64,000 nt of DNA from Egicoccus sp. AB-alg6-2 (GCF_041821025.1 NZ_JBGUAY010000005.1:62001-126000); one strand, 5' to 3'; shown: positions 29,793 through 38,345, counted from the first letter of the stretch. The notes: a model not told the origin generated them from the letters alone. Numbers and translations are program-made.

Positions 29793-30812
29793 CTACCCCC
29801 AACCGTTTGCGGACGTCGACTCCTGGCGGCCCCAGGCGTGACTCGGTGCATGGTCACCACCGGTTGCCCGACGCACCTCGAACAGCGCCTCGGTCAGCAG
29901 GTCGTGGTCGTCGGACGGACGCAGCGGCTCGGTGGCGATCACGTTGCGCAGCGCCTCGTCGGCGTCGTCGGCCGGGGCCCCCGGCGCGATCGGCGCCGCC
30001 GCCGGGCTCTCGAACGTGGCTGGAGGCGAAGCGACCGGCGAGGGGCTCGCGACGGCACGCAGTTCGCCCAGTGCCGCGAACGGCGACTCGTCGTGGTCGG
30101 TCGGCTCGGGAGCCGGCGCGGGCACGAACGGCTCGGGCTCGGGCGCGCGCTCCGTGACGGCTTCGAACGCCTCCGGCATGGGCGACGGTGCGTCGAAGGC
30201 AGCGGGCGCCTCGAAGGCGACGGGCGCCTCGAAGGCAGCGGGCGCCTCGAAGGCAGCGGGCGCCTCGAAGGAAGCGGGCGCCTCGAACGCAGCCGGGGCG
30301 TCGAACGCGGCGGGAGCGGGGGCGGCGAAGGCCTCGACGACCTCCTCGACGGGGCTGGGCTGCAGGTCGGCGGGTGCCGGCGCGGCCCACGGGTTGACGT
30401 TCGGCGCCGGCAGGTCGAGGTCGGTGTTCGGGGCCAGCAGCGTGCCGATGCGCTCGGCGGCCTGGCGCATCTCGAACAGCATGAACCCGATCTTGGCCTG
30501 GCGCGCCGCCACGGCGGCGAGGACCGCCTGGTCGCGGCAGCTCATCAGGAACACGAACCCGTGCTCGCCCTCGACGAAGACCTGGTTGAGCTGTCCCCGT
30601 CCGAGTCCGAGTGCGGCCTGCTCGCCCAGGGACAGCAGGGCCGCGCTCATGGCGCCGACCCGGTCCTCGTCCAGCTCGTCGGGCAGGGCGCTGGCCATCG
30701 GCAGCCCGTCGAACGAGACCACGGCGGCGGCCTCGACGTCGGGCGAGGAACCGAGGAAGTCGTCGAGTGCGGCGGCGAGCCTGGCCGCGCGGGTGTCGAG
30801 GTGGTCGAACAC
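29793..30812 (-). CDS. Roadblock/LC7 domain protein with a hexapeptide-repeat tail
   Basis: 339 residues; start GTG 30812 with GGAGA upstream. Residues 1-115 form a Roadblock/LC7 domain (VEAAAVVSFDGLPMASALP, then MSAALLSLGEQAALGLGRG and FVEGEHGFVFLMSCRDQAVLAAVA), the fold of MglB and CvnB that acts on small GTPases. The rest is a Pro/Ala/Glu linker that includes seven tandem hexapeptides of the type AFEAPA. The GTPase of the same operon is its likely partner. First gene of the operon Roadblock-DUF4388-GTPase-pilB-pilT-pilC. Confidence 0.86.
   Translation of the reverse strand: MFDHLDTRAARLAAALDDFLGSSPDVEAAAVVSFDGLPMASALPDELDEDRVGAMSAALLSLGEQAALGLGRGQLNQVFVEGEHGFVFLMSCRDQAVLAAVAARQAKIGFMLFEMRQAAERIGTLLAPNTDLDLPAPNVNPWAAPAPADLQPSPVEEVVEAFAAPAPAAFDAPAAFEAPASFEAPAAFEAPAAFEAPVAFEAPAAFDAPSPMPEAFEAVTERAPEPEPFVPAPAPEPTDHDESPFAALGELRAVASPSPVASPPATFESPAAAPIAPGAPADDADEALRNVIATEPLRPSDDHDLLTEALFEVRRATGGDHAPSHAWGRQESTSANGWG
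30190..30315. repeat. Seven tandem 18-bp units inside the Roadblock gene
   Basis: Seven consecutive 18-nt units close to GCCTCGAAGGCAGCGGGC on the plus strand encode seven AFEAPA-like hexapeptides on the minus strand. Units 3 and 4 are identical and the others differ by one to four bases. Such near-identical units can change in number by slippage, altering linker length. Confidence 0.9.
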
Positions 30813-30877
30813 GTGGTCTCCGTTCGCGCATGAGGTGCAGTCGGAGGCGGTCGTCGACCGCTACCCCGCTCTCCTCC

Positions 30878-30904
30878 ATCGGCTGGAGACCCCGGGCTCT
30901 TGAG
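30878..30904 (-). promoter_or_regulatory. Sigma-28-like promoter motif upstream of the Roadblock-pilBTC operon
   Basis: CTCA (30904-30901) and GCCGAT (30883-30878) are 17 nt apart; the full boxes are GCTCAAG and GCCGATGG. Predicted start of transcription is near 30871, about 59 nt before the Roadblock GTG. CGGGCT/AGCCCG around the upstream box can also form a short stem. Confidence 0.62.
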
Positions 30905-30943
30905 CACTAGCCCGAATGACGTTCGATGCGCGACCGGGCCGGG

Positions 30944-31846
30944 TCAGGAACGGTGGGTCAGCGCGGCCAGCGCGGCCGCCGACATGACCTCGACGGGCGC
31001 CGGCATCCCGGTCCAGCGCTCGTAGGAGGCCGCCGCCTGGCCGACCAGCATCCCGAGACCGTGGAACGCCTCGGCGCCGCGCTCGCGCGCCGCCTGCAGG
31101 AACGGGGTCGGCTCCACTCCGGGGGCGGAGGGCGTACGTGGGTACAGCAGGTCGTAGGCGACCTGGCCGGGGTGCAGGCCGTGGAAGGCCGCCGGCAGGT
31201 CCTCGCCCCGCAGGCCGAGCGGAGTGGTGTTCATCACGATCCTGGCCTCGCCGACCGCCCGCGCCACCGCCTGCCCGTCGGCGACGTCGACGGCCCGCGG
31301 GTCGCTGGCACCCGCCCGCTCGCCGAGTTCCGCCAGTGCCGCGGCCGCGTCGGGGCGTCGGCCGACCACCGTCAGGCGGCACCCCAGACGTCCCGCGGCC
31401 ACCACGGCGGCTCTGGCAGCGCCGCCGGTCCCGAGCAGCACCAGGCGGTCCCCCGCGGCGACGGCGACGTCGGCCCGGAGGGCATCGGCCAGGCCGACGG
31501 CGTCGGTGTTGTCCCCGAACAGCCCGTCGGCGTCCCAGCACAGCGTGTTCACCGCACCGATCAACTCCGCTTCGGGCGACTGCCGATCACACAACGCGAC
31601 CACGTCCTGCTTGTGCGGAACGGTGACGTTCGCACCGACGCCACCGACCTCACCGAGGCTCGTGACCACGCGACGTAACGCCTCGGGTGGACACGGCAAC
31701 GCCAGATACACCAGGTCGAGGTCCTGTTCGCGGAAGGCCGCGTTGTGGATGACCGGGGACAGCGACTGCGCGACCGGCCACCCCAGCAGCGCGACCGGGC
31801 GGGTCGCCGCGGTCGGCCAGGGCGCACCGTCCTGGGGGCGGCTCAC
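30944..31846 (-). CDS. aroE: Shikimate dehydrogenase
   Basis: 300 residues from GTG 31846. NADPH-dependent reduction of 3-dehydroshikimate. Shikimate contacts are visible in VAQSLSPVIHNAAF and NVTVPHKQDVV (catalytic Lys), with NTDAVGLADAL and the Rossmann loop LLGTGGAARAAVVAA. Other in-frame GTG starts lie up to 40 nt upstream. It follows mltG by 46 nt, as in mycobacteria. The remaining shikimate genes are on the other side of the pilus block. Confidence 0.94.
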   Translation of the reverse strand: MSRPQDGAPWPTAATRPVALLGWPVAQSLSPVIHNAAFREQDLDLVYLALPCPPEALRRVVTSLGEVGGVGANVTVPHKQDVVALCDRQSPEAELIGAVNTLCWDADGLFGDNTDAVGLADALRADVAVAAGDRLVLLGTGGAARAAVVAAGRLGCRLTVVGRRPDAAAALAELGERAGASDPRAVDVADGQAVARAVGEARIVMNTTPLGLRGEDLPAAFHGLHPGQVAYDLLYPRTPSAPGVEPTPFLQAARERGAEAFHGLGMLVGQAAASYERWTGMPAPVEVMSAAALAALTHRS

Positions 31847-31892
31847 GGGGTGGCCACCGCGCGCGGGCCCTGCTGTCGCGACCACGCTGGCG

Positions 31893-33062
31893 TCATCCGG
31901 GCAGGTCCTCGCCCTGGCAGCGGCCGGCGTCGCGGAAGGCGGCGACGTTGACGTTGTGCTCGTCGAGGGTGTCGGCGAAGACGTGCGTGCCGTCGCACTC
32001 GGGCGAGAGCACGTAGAACAGGAACGACACGTCACTCGGCTGGAAGGCAGCCAGCAGCGAGGCACGGCCCATCCCCGAGATCGGGCCGGGCGGGAGGCCG
32101 TCGACGCGGTAGGTGTTGTAGGGGTGGTCCACCTCGAGGTCCTCGAGCAGCACCACGTCGCGGTCCTCGTCCAGGGCGTAGAGGACGCTGGCGTCGATCT
32201 GCAGCCGCATGTCCTGATCGAGCCGGTTGACGATCACGCCGGCGACGGTCTCGCGTTCGTCGTCGACGCGGGTCTCGCGTTCGATGAGGCTGGCGAGCGT
32301 GAGCACGTCGAAGCGCTCCAGGCCACGGTCGGCGGCGGCGGTGACCTGCTCCTGCGGCACCTCCGACATCACCAGATCGAGCTGGTCGACCATGCGCTGC
32401 AGGATCTGCAGCGGCGTCGCGTCGCCCGGCACCTCGTAGGTCTCGGGGAACAGCAGCCCCTCGTAGGGTTCCTCGACCACCTCGGGCGCCTCGGCCGGTT
32501 CGGGCACCCACTCGGGCAGTCGCAGGACACCGTCGTCGTTGCTGCCGGCGGCGGTCCGTTCGTCGAGGACGGTGCGGAAGTCCACCTCGTCGAACTCGTC
32601 GAACTGTGCTGCCAGCCGTTCGAGGGTGGTGTCGACCGACAGGCCCTCCTGGACGGTGAAGCGGATGCCGGCGGTCGGCCCACCACGCGCCGGCCCGGCG
32701 AGCAGCACCTCGAGTGCCGCGTCGGAGCTCATGCCGGTCTCGAGGTCGTACTCCCCCGGCTGCAGGCGGGAGGCGAGCTCGGCCTCGCCGGCGGCGATCC
32801 GGAACGTGGTGGCGTTGCGGACCACGTCGAGTTCGGCGAGCCGGTCGGCGACCGTCCGGACCGACTCACCGGACTCGACCGTCAGGACGACCTCCTGGCC
32901 GGCCTCGACCTGGTCCACCTCGGGCAGGGCGTCCTGCAGCCACATGATGCCGGCGCCGACGCCGACGGCGACGAGTCCGAGGAACCCCAGGAACCATTTC
33001 GAGCCCCGACTCAACGCCACCTTCGCCACTCCTCGTCCACGTCGGCCTGAAGGCCGCTCCAC
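31893..33062 (-). CDS. mltG: Endolytic transglycosylase MltG
   Basis: 389 residues. Membrane-anchored enzyme that cuts nascent peptidoglycan strands. A membrane helix (WFLGFLGLVAVGVGAGIMW, about residues 23-41) is followed by a LysM-like region (VVLTVESGESVRTVADRLAEL) and the YceG domain with the catalytic Glu in LTLASLIERET near residue 257, then VIVNRLDQDMRLQID and NTYRVDGLPPGPIS. Start GTG 33062 follows ruvX by 18 nt. Part of the conserved alaS-ruvX-mltG-aroE run. Confidence 0.95.
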   Translation of the reverse strand: MERPSGRRGRGVAKVALSRGSKWFLGFLGLVAVGVGAGIMWLQDALPEVDQVEAGQEVVLTVESGESVRTVADRLAELDVVRNATTFRIAAGEAELASRLQPGEYDLETGMSSDAALEVLLAGPARGGPTAGIRFTVQEGLSVDTTLERLAAQFDEFDEVDFRTVLDERTAAGSNDDGVLRLPEWVPEPAEAPEVVEEPYEGLLFPETYEVPGDATPLQILQRMVDQLDLVMSEVPQEQVTAAADRGLERFDVLTLASLIERETRVDDERETVAGVIVNRLDQDMRLQIDASVLYALDEDRDVVLLEDLEVDHPYNTYRVDGLPPGPISGMGRASLLAAFQPSDVSFLFYVLSPECDGTHVFADTLDEHNVNVAAFRDAGRCQGEDLPG

Positions 33063-33080
33063 GGTCCCCGGTGCGCGTTT

Positions 33081-33560
33081 CTAGCCGGTCCGGCGGCGCC
33101 GCTGCGCCTCGAGCACCGACTGCAGGAACAGGCTGGCGGCGACGCCGTCGATGCTACGCCGACGCTCGTCGCGCGAGGCGTCCTGCGCCAGCATGATCCG
33201 TTCCGCCTCGGTCGTGCTGAATCGCTCGTCCCACAGGGCCACCGGCAGGCCGGTCCGCTCGCGCAGACGTTCGGCGAACCAGCGCGCCCGCTGTGCCGGC
33301 GGGCCCTCGCTGCCGTCGAGTTGACGCGGCTCACCCACGACGACGCCGGCGACATCGTGCCGGCCGACGGCGTTGACGAGTGCGTCCAGGGCCGGTCCGT
33401 CCTGGTTGCGCGGCACCTCCAACGTCTCGGCGGGGGAAGCGATGGTCTGCGTGGGGTCGGACACGGCCAGGCCGATCCGCACCTCACCGAGGTCGATGGA
33501 CAGCAGGCGTCCGCTGGTCGGGAGGTCGTCGGAGAACCGTTTGCCGAGTGCGTACCCCAT
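33081..33560 (-). CDS. ruvX: Holliday-junction-type nuclease RuvX (YqgF)
   Basis: 159 residues. RNase H-fold protein needed for 16S rRNA 5'-end maturation in E. coli and proposed as an alternative resolvase. Acidic site LLSIDLGEVRIGLAVSDPT near residue 20, then VVVGEPRQLDGSEG and the last acidic residue in RSIDGVAASLFLQ. The WDERFSTTEAER motif is typical. The ATG overlaps the alaS stop by one base (TGATG). Confidence 0.94.
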   Translation of the reverse strand: MGYALGKRFSDDLPTSGRLLSIDLGEVRIGLAVSDPTQTIASPAETLEVPRNQDGPALDALVNAVGRHDVAGVVVGEPRQLDGSEGPPAQRARWFAERLRERTGLPVALWDERFSTTEAERIMLAQDASRDERRRSIDGVAASLFLQSVLEAQRRRRTG

Positions 33561-36208
33561 CAGCGGCCACCGACGGCGGCGCGTGCCTCGCGGGCGGCCA
33601 CCTGCAACGCCTCGTCGAGCTTGGCGCCCTGCTTGCCACCGGCCTGGGCCAGGTCACCCTTGCCGCCGGCACCGCCACCGACCACCTGGGCGGCCGGGTG
33701 AAGGATCGGTCGGGCCTCGACGCCGGCCGCGGCCAGGTCGGCGGACACCGCGCAGATCAGCTGCGCCTTGCCGTCGTCGGTCGCCGTGCCGACCACCACC
33801 ACGGCACGCTCGCCGAGGTGGTTGCGCAGTTCGGTGGCCAGCCGCCGCAGGTCGTCGTGGCCGAGACCGTCGGCGCGTTGCACCACGACCGCGAGGCCGT
33901 CGTCGCGCGGGGCCGCGTCGGCGATCTGCTTGGCCTGCTGGGACAGGTTGGCACCCCGCAGCTTCGCCAGTTCCTTCTCGGCCGTCTTGAGGCGCTCCAG
34001 CAGCTGGCCGACCCGCTCGACCGCCTGCTCGCTGGGGACGTCGACCAACCGCGAGACCTCCTCGGCGACCAGGCGTTCGCGCGACAGGTGGTTGAACGCG
34101 TCCAGGCCGGTGAGCGCTTCGATGCGGCGGGTGTTGGACCCGATCGACTCCTCGCGAACGATCGTGATCGTGCCGATCTTCGCGCCCGAGGGGACGTGGG
34201 TGCCGCCGCACAGTTCCTTGGAGAACTCGCCGATCGTGACCACGCGGACGACCTGGCCGTACTTGTCGCCGAAGTTGGCGACCGCTCCGGCACGCTTGGC
34301 GTCGTCGAGGCTCATGACCTCGGTGTGGACGTGGGGGTCGCGCAGCACCCGTTCGTTGATCGAGCCCTCGATCTCGGCGAGCCGGTCGCGCGAGACCGAC
34401 TCGAAGTGCGGGAAGTCGAAGCGCAGGCGCCCGGGCTGGACCAGCGAGCCGGCCTGCTGGGCGTGCTCGCCGAGGAACTCCTTGATGGTCGCGTGTAGCA
34501 CGTGCGTCGCGGAGTGGCTGCGGGCCGTCGCCACCCGGCGCGAAGGATCGACGTGTGCCTCGACGGGTTGTCCCTGGCGGACCTCGCCGGCGGTGACGCG
34601 GGCACGGTGGACGGTCAGGCCCTCGATCGCCTCCTGCGTGTCGAGCACCTGCAGCCGTCCGGTCGGCGTCTCGAGCACGCCGATGTCGCCGATCTGGCCG
34701 CCGCCCTCGGCGTAGAACGGCGTGCGCGGCAGGACGATCTCGACCTCGTCGCCCTCGCCGGCGGTGTGCTGCACGCCGCCGGGCGTGACGATGGCGCCCA
34801 GCTCCGCCTCGGCGGTGAGCGACTCGTAGCCGAGGAAGTCGGTCGTGCCCACGACCGCGGCCGCCTCGCGGTAGGCCTCGACCGGGATGCCGCCGCCGCC
34901 CTTCTTCGCGCCGGCACGGGCACGATCGCGCTGCTGCTGCATCAGCGACTCGAACGCATCGCGGTCGAGGTCGAGCCCGGCGTCCTCGGCGATCTCCGCG
35001 GTCAGGTCGACCGGGAACCCGAACGTGTCGTGCAGTTCGAACGCGACGTCGCCCGGAAACGCGTCGCCGTCGGCGGCGCGGACCGCGGTGATCGCCTGGT
35101 CGACCCGTTCGAGCCCCTGCCGGATCCGGGCACCGAAGTCGTGCTCCTCGGCGGTGGCGATGCGCGTGATCAGCTCACGCTGGCGTTGGAGGTCGGGATA
35201 GCTCTCGCGCATCTGCTCGATGACCTGCTCGACCATCGGCAGCAGCAGCTGCTGGCCACCGCCGACGTCCATGCCGAGCAGCTGACCGTGCCGGATCGCG
35301 CGGCGCATGAGCCGACGCAGGACGTAGCCGCGGCCCTCCTTGGACGGCAGCACGCCGTCGGCGATCAGGAACGCCGACGTGCGGGCGTGCTCGGCGATGA
35401 CCCGCAGCGACACGTCGTGGTCGTCGCGCTGCCCGTAGCGGACCCCGCTCAGCTCGCCCGCACGGGCGAGCAGCGGCGCGAACAGGTCGGTCTCGAACAC
35501 GTTGTCGACGCCCTGCAGCAGCACGGCCATGCGTTCGAGCCCGAGCCCGGTGTCGACGTTCTGTGCCGGCAGCTCGCCCAGGATGGTCCCGGCGTCGTCG
35601 AGTTCGTGCTGCATGAACACCAGGTTGTAGAACTCGAGGTAGCGCTCGTCGTTGACCGCCGGGCCGCCGGCTTCGCCGTACGCCTCGCCACGGTCGTAGT
35701 ACAGCTCGGTGTTCGGACCACCCGGTCCGGCGGCGTGGGTCCACCAGTAGTTGTCCTCGGCGCCGAGCCGCTGGATCCGCTCGGCCGGGACGCCCGACTC
35801 CTCGAGCCACAGCTGCTCGGCCTCGTCGTCGTCCTCGTAGACGGTGACCCAGATGCGTTCGGGGGCGAGGCCGAAGTGCTCGGTCGACAGCTGCCAGGCC
35901 CACCGGATCGCCTCGCGCTTGAAGTAGTCGCCGAAGCTGAAGTTGCCCAGCATCTCGAAGAACGTCAGGTGGCGGGTCGTGTGGCCCACGTTCTCGATGT
36001 CGTTCGTGCGGGCGCACTTCTGGTAGCTCGTCGCGCGCGGCGTCGGCGGCGTCGCGTCACCCATGAAGTAGGGCTTGAACGGCAGCATGCCGGCGATGGT
36101 GAGCAGGACGGTCGGGTCCTGCGGGATCAGCGACGCCGAGTCGTAGCGCCGGTGGCCGTGTTGCTCGAAGAAGTCGAGGAACGTCTTGCGGATGGTCAGG
36201 GAGTCCAA
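33560..36208 (-). CDS. alaS: Alanyl-tRNA synthetase
   Basis: 882 residues, full length. Catalytic domain begins RKTFLDFFEQHGHRRYDSAS, with GLGLERMAVLLQG; the editing domain keeps the zinc ligands HSATHVLH (about residue 560) and CGGTH (about residue 666); a coiled coil and the C-Ala/DHHA1 domain end the protein (VVGGGAGGKGDLAQAGGK). The only start fitting the family's N-terminus is a TTG at 36208, an uncommon codon, with no strong Shine-Dalgarno. No T-box is seen in the 90-nt space upstream. Confidence 0.96.
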   Translation of the reverse strand: MDSLTIRKTFLDFFEQHGHRRYDSASLIPQDPTVLLTIAGMLPFKPYFMGDATPPTPRATSYQKCARTNDIENVGHTTRHLTFFEMLGNFSFGDYFKREAIRWAWQLSTEHFGLAPERIWVTVYEDDDEAEQLWLEESGVPAERIQRLGAEDNYWWTHAAGPGGPNTELYYDRGEAYGEAGGPAVNDERYLEFYNLVFMQHELDDAGTILGELPAQNVDTGLGLERMAVLLQGVDNVFETDLFAPLLARAGELSGVRYGQRDDHDVSLRVIAEHARTSAFLIADGVLPSKEGRGYVLRRLMRRAIRHGQLLGMDVGGGQQLLLPMVEQVIEQMRESYPDLQRQRELITRIATAEEHDFGARIRQGLERVDQAITAVRAADGDAFPGDVAFELHDTFGFPVDLTAEIAEDAGLDLDRDAFESLMQQQRDRARAGAKKGGGGIPVEAYREAAAVVGTTDFLGYESLTAEAELGAIVTPGGVQHTAGEGDEVEIVLPRTPFYAEGGGQIGDIGVLETPTGRLQVLDTQEAIEGLTVHRARVTAGEVRQGQPVEAHVDPSRRVATARSHSATHVLHATIKEFLGEHAQQAGSLVQPGRLRFDFPHFESVSRDRLAEIEGSINERVLRDPHVHTEVMSLDDAKRAGAVANFGDKYGQVVRVVTIGEFSKELCGGTHVPSGAKIGTITIVREESIGSNTRRIEALTGLDAFNHLSRERLVAEEVSRLVDVPSEQAVERVGQLLERLKTAEKELAKLRGANLSQQAKQIADAAPRDDGLAVVVQRADGLGHDDLRRLATELRNHLGERAVVVVGTATDDGKAQLICAVSADLAAAGVEARPILHPAAQVVGGGAGGKGDLAQAGGKQGAKLDEALQVAAREARAAVGGR

Positions 36209-36298
36209 CGTCGTCTCACTGTGGTTGCGATTGCGCCACGTCCGGCCGGGAGGACCGGGGGCGCAGGGCGGTGGGGCTGGCGGTGGCGTGCGATCAGC

Positions 36299-36553
36299 TC
36301 ACTCGCCGACTGCGGTGGTCAGGTCGGGCACGCGGTAGCGGGTGCGCAGTTCGGCCTCGCGCACCTGTGCGGCGCGGCGACCCTCCTCGGCGGCGAACCG
36401 CAGGCGCTCCGCGAAGGTGCCGGCGGCCTGTCCGGCGCGGCCGGCCACGTGGACCGGTGACGTGGCGCGCTTGGCGGCGTCGAGCTTGCGTACGGCGTAG
36501 GCGCCGACGAGCAGACCAGCACCGAGTCCGAGGGCGAGCGTGAAGACGCGCAT
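36299..36553 (-). CDS. Small membrane-anchored protein of unknown function
   Basis: 84 residues. One N-terminal membrane helix (FTLALGLGAGLLVGAYAVRKL, residues 4-24) followed by a basic, amphipathic tail (ATSPVHVAGRAGQAAGTFAERL). Proteins of this size between alaS and rarA recur in actinobacteria next to a DUF948 gene. No function can be given. Lies 14 nt after the DUF948 gene and 90 nt before alaS. Confidence 0.75.
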   Translation of the reverse strand: MRVFTLALGLGAGLLVGAYAVRKLDAAKRATSPVHVAGRAGQAAGTFAERLRFAAEEGRRAAQVREAELRTRYRVPDLTTAVGE

Positions 36554-36567
36554 GTCGAGGCTTTCGG

Positions 36568-36918
36568 TCAGCTGCGCAGGGCCCGGGCGGCCTTTGCGGT
36601 TCCGGCGGCCACCGCGGCGGCCTTGATCAGCGGGTTGGCGAGGGTTGCGTGCACGACGCCGAGGATGCGGTCCGTGGTCGAGGTGATCGACTGCACGCCC
36701 GCCATGATCGTGTCCACGCGCGCCAGCTCGACGTTCACCCCCGCGACGGTCTCGTTGACCCCGCGCAGGATCGGCACCGTCTCGTCGGTGACGCGCCCGA
36801 CGGTGCCGATCACGCTGTCGAGCACCTTCACCGCCCGCATGACCAGCAGGCACAGCGTGAGCACGAGCACGCCCCAGAAGAGTGCGGCGGCCACGATCGC
36901 CCAGTCCCTGACGGTCAC
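36568..36918 (-). CDS. DUF948 family membrane protein
   Basis: 116 residues. An N-terminal membrane helix (AIVAAALFWGVLVLTLCLLVM) precedes a long helix with heptad character (VIGTVGRVTDETVPILRGV), the pattern of DUF948 proteins, some of which are general-stress proteins. Start overlaps the rarA stop by 4 nt. Co-transcribed with the following small membrane gene and probably alaS. Confidence 0.82.
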   Translation of the reverse strand: MTVRDWAIVAAALFWGVLVLTLCLLVMRAVKVLDSVIGTVGRVTDETVPILRGVNETVAGVNVELARVDTIMAGVQSITSTTDRILGVVHATLANPLIKAAAVAAGTAKAARALRS

Positions 36919-38345
36919 GTCGGCTTGTCTCCCTGTCTGCGGTGGGTACCCCGACCGGGCTGGTCGCGCTGGTCGCGGAGGACCGCGACCCGGTCGGCAA
37001 CCGCTGCCTCGTGGCCGTGACGGGATGGCTCGTACAGCCGCGTCCCGTCCAGTTCGTCCGGCAGATACTGCTGCCCGGGCGCGAACCCGCTGGGGTGGTC
37101 GTGAGGATAGTCGTACCCGGCGCCGTGCCCGAGGGCGCGCGCGCCCTTGTAGTGGGCGTCGCGCAGGTGCGGCGGAACCGGCGCGTTCCCGTGGGTCCTG
37201 ACGGCGTCGAGGCCGGCGCCGATCGCGCGGGTGACGCTGTTGGACTTCGGCGCGACCGCGAGCGCGATGGCCGCATGGGTCAGGGCGAACCTCGCCTCGG
37301 GCAGACCCACCTTGTCCAGGGCGTCGAAGGCGGCGACGGCGAGCGGCAGCGCCTGGCGGTCGGCCAGCCCGATGTCCTCGGAGGCGAAGATGACCATGCG
37401 GCGCGCGACGAACCGCGGGTCCTCGCCGCCCTCCAGCATCCGCAGCAGCCAGTAGACCGCCGCGTCCGGGTCGGAGCCGCGCATCGACTTGATGAAGGCG
37501 CTCACGATGTCGTAGTGCTGATCCGAGGCCTTGTCGTAGCGGAACCGCTGCATCGCATCGGCCACGTGCTCGACCTGCAGCGTGGCGGTCGGCCCCTCGG
37601 CTCCGGGCCGGGTGACCCCGGCGGCGGCGGCAGCGATCTCCAGCGCGGTCAGGGCCGCACGCGCGTCGCCGTCGCCCACGTGCACGAGGTGGTCGACGGC
37701 TTCCCCGTCGAGGCTGACGCGATCACCGAAGCCTCGGACCGGGTCCGCGACGGCACGCTCGATCAGCGCCCGCAGGTCGTCGTCGGTGAGCGACTGCAGC
37801 CGCACGAGCTGGCAGCGCGACAGCAACGGCGGGTTGAGTTCGAAGAACGGGTTCTCCGTCGTCGCGCCGATCAGCGTCACCCAGCCGGCCTCGACGCCGG
37901 GCAGCAGCGCGTCCTGCTGGCTCTTGTTGAACCGGTGGATCTCGTCGACGAACAGCACGGTCCGACGTCCCCGTAACCCGAGACGGCTGCGGCCCTCCTC
38001 GATGATGCGCCGCACGTCCTTGACGCCGGCGGTCACGGCGGACAACTCGGTCCAGGCGGCGTCGACGTGGGCCGCGATCACGGTGGCGAGGCTGGTCTTG
38101 CCGACGCCCGGCGGCCCCCACAGGATCAGCGAGCGCAACTCCCCCTGGTCGAGCATGGCGCGCAGCGGCTTGCCGTGCCCGAGGGCGTCGAGCTGGCCGA
38201 CGTACTCGTCGAGATCGCGCGGCCGCATGCGGGCCGCCAGCGGCATGCCGGCGGGCACGCTGCCGGGTCCTGACCGGTCGCCACCGATGGAGGTGTCGGG
38301 CGGCGCGGACGCCGAGGGCCCGTCATCGAACAGCTGATCGCTCAT
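36915..38345 (-). CDS. rarA: Replication-associated recombination protein A (MgsA/WRNIP1 AAA ATPase)
   Basis: 476 residues. Clamp-loader-like AAA+ ATPase acting at stalled forks. After a 30-residue Ser/Pro-rich leader, PLAARMRPRDLDEYVGQ begins the core. Walker A LWGPPGVGKTSLA near residue 76, Walker [20 protein letters not shown], sensor 1 GATTENPFFELN and SRCQLVRLQSL. The tetramerisation domain holds SDQHYDIVSAFIKSMRGSDPDAAVYWL and the final part NAPVPPHLRDAHY. Located between aspS and alaS as in other Actinobacteria. Confidence 0.95.
   Translation of the reverse strand: MSDQLFDDGPSASAPPDTSIGGDRSGPGSVPAGMPLAARMRPRDLDEYVGQLDALGHGKPLRAMLDQGELRSLILWGPPGVGKTSLATVIAAHVDAAWTELSAVTAGVKDVRRIIEEGRSRLGLRGRRTVLFVDEIHRFNKSQQDALLPGVEAGWVTLIGATTENPFFELNPPLLSRCQLVRLQSLTDDDLRALIERAVADPVRGFGDRVSLDGEAVDHLVHVGDGDARAALTALEIAAAAAGVTRPGAEGPTATLQVEHVADAMQRFRYDKASDQHYDIVSAFIKSMRGSDPDAAVYWLLRMLEGGEDPRFVARRMVIFASEDIGLADRQALPLAVAAFDALDKVGLPEARFALTHAAIALAVAPKSNSVTRAIGAGLDAVRTHGNAPVPPHLRDAHYKGARALGHGAGYDYPHDHPSGFAPGQQYLPDELDGTRLYEPSRHGHEAAVADRVAVLRDQRDQPGRGTHRRQGDKPT

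Noticed and set aside
36209-36298. T-box leader upstream of alaS
   Set aside because: The 90-nt gap lacks the T-box core (AGGGTGGNACCGCG) and any terminator pair.
37031-37150. Possible tRNA-like or hairpin element within the rarA C-terminal coding part
   Set aside because: The stems are explained by GC-rich coding sequence; no anticodon arm or T-loop consensus could be found.
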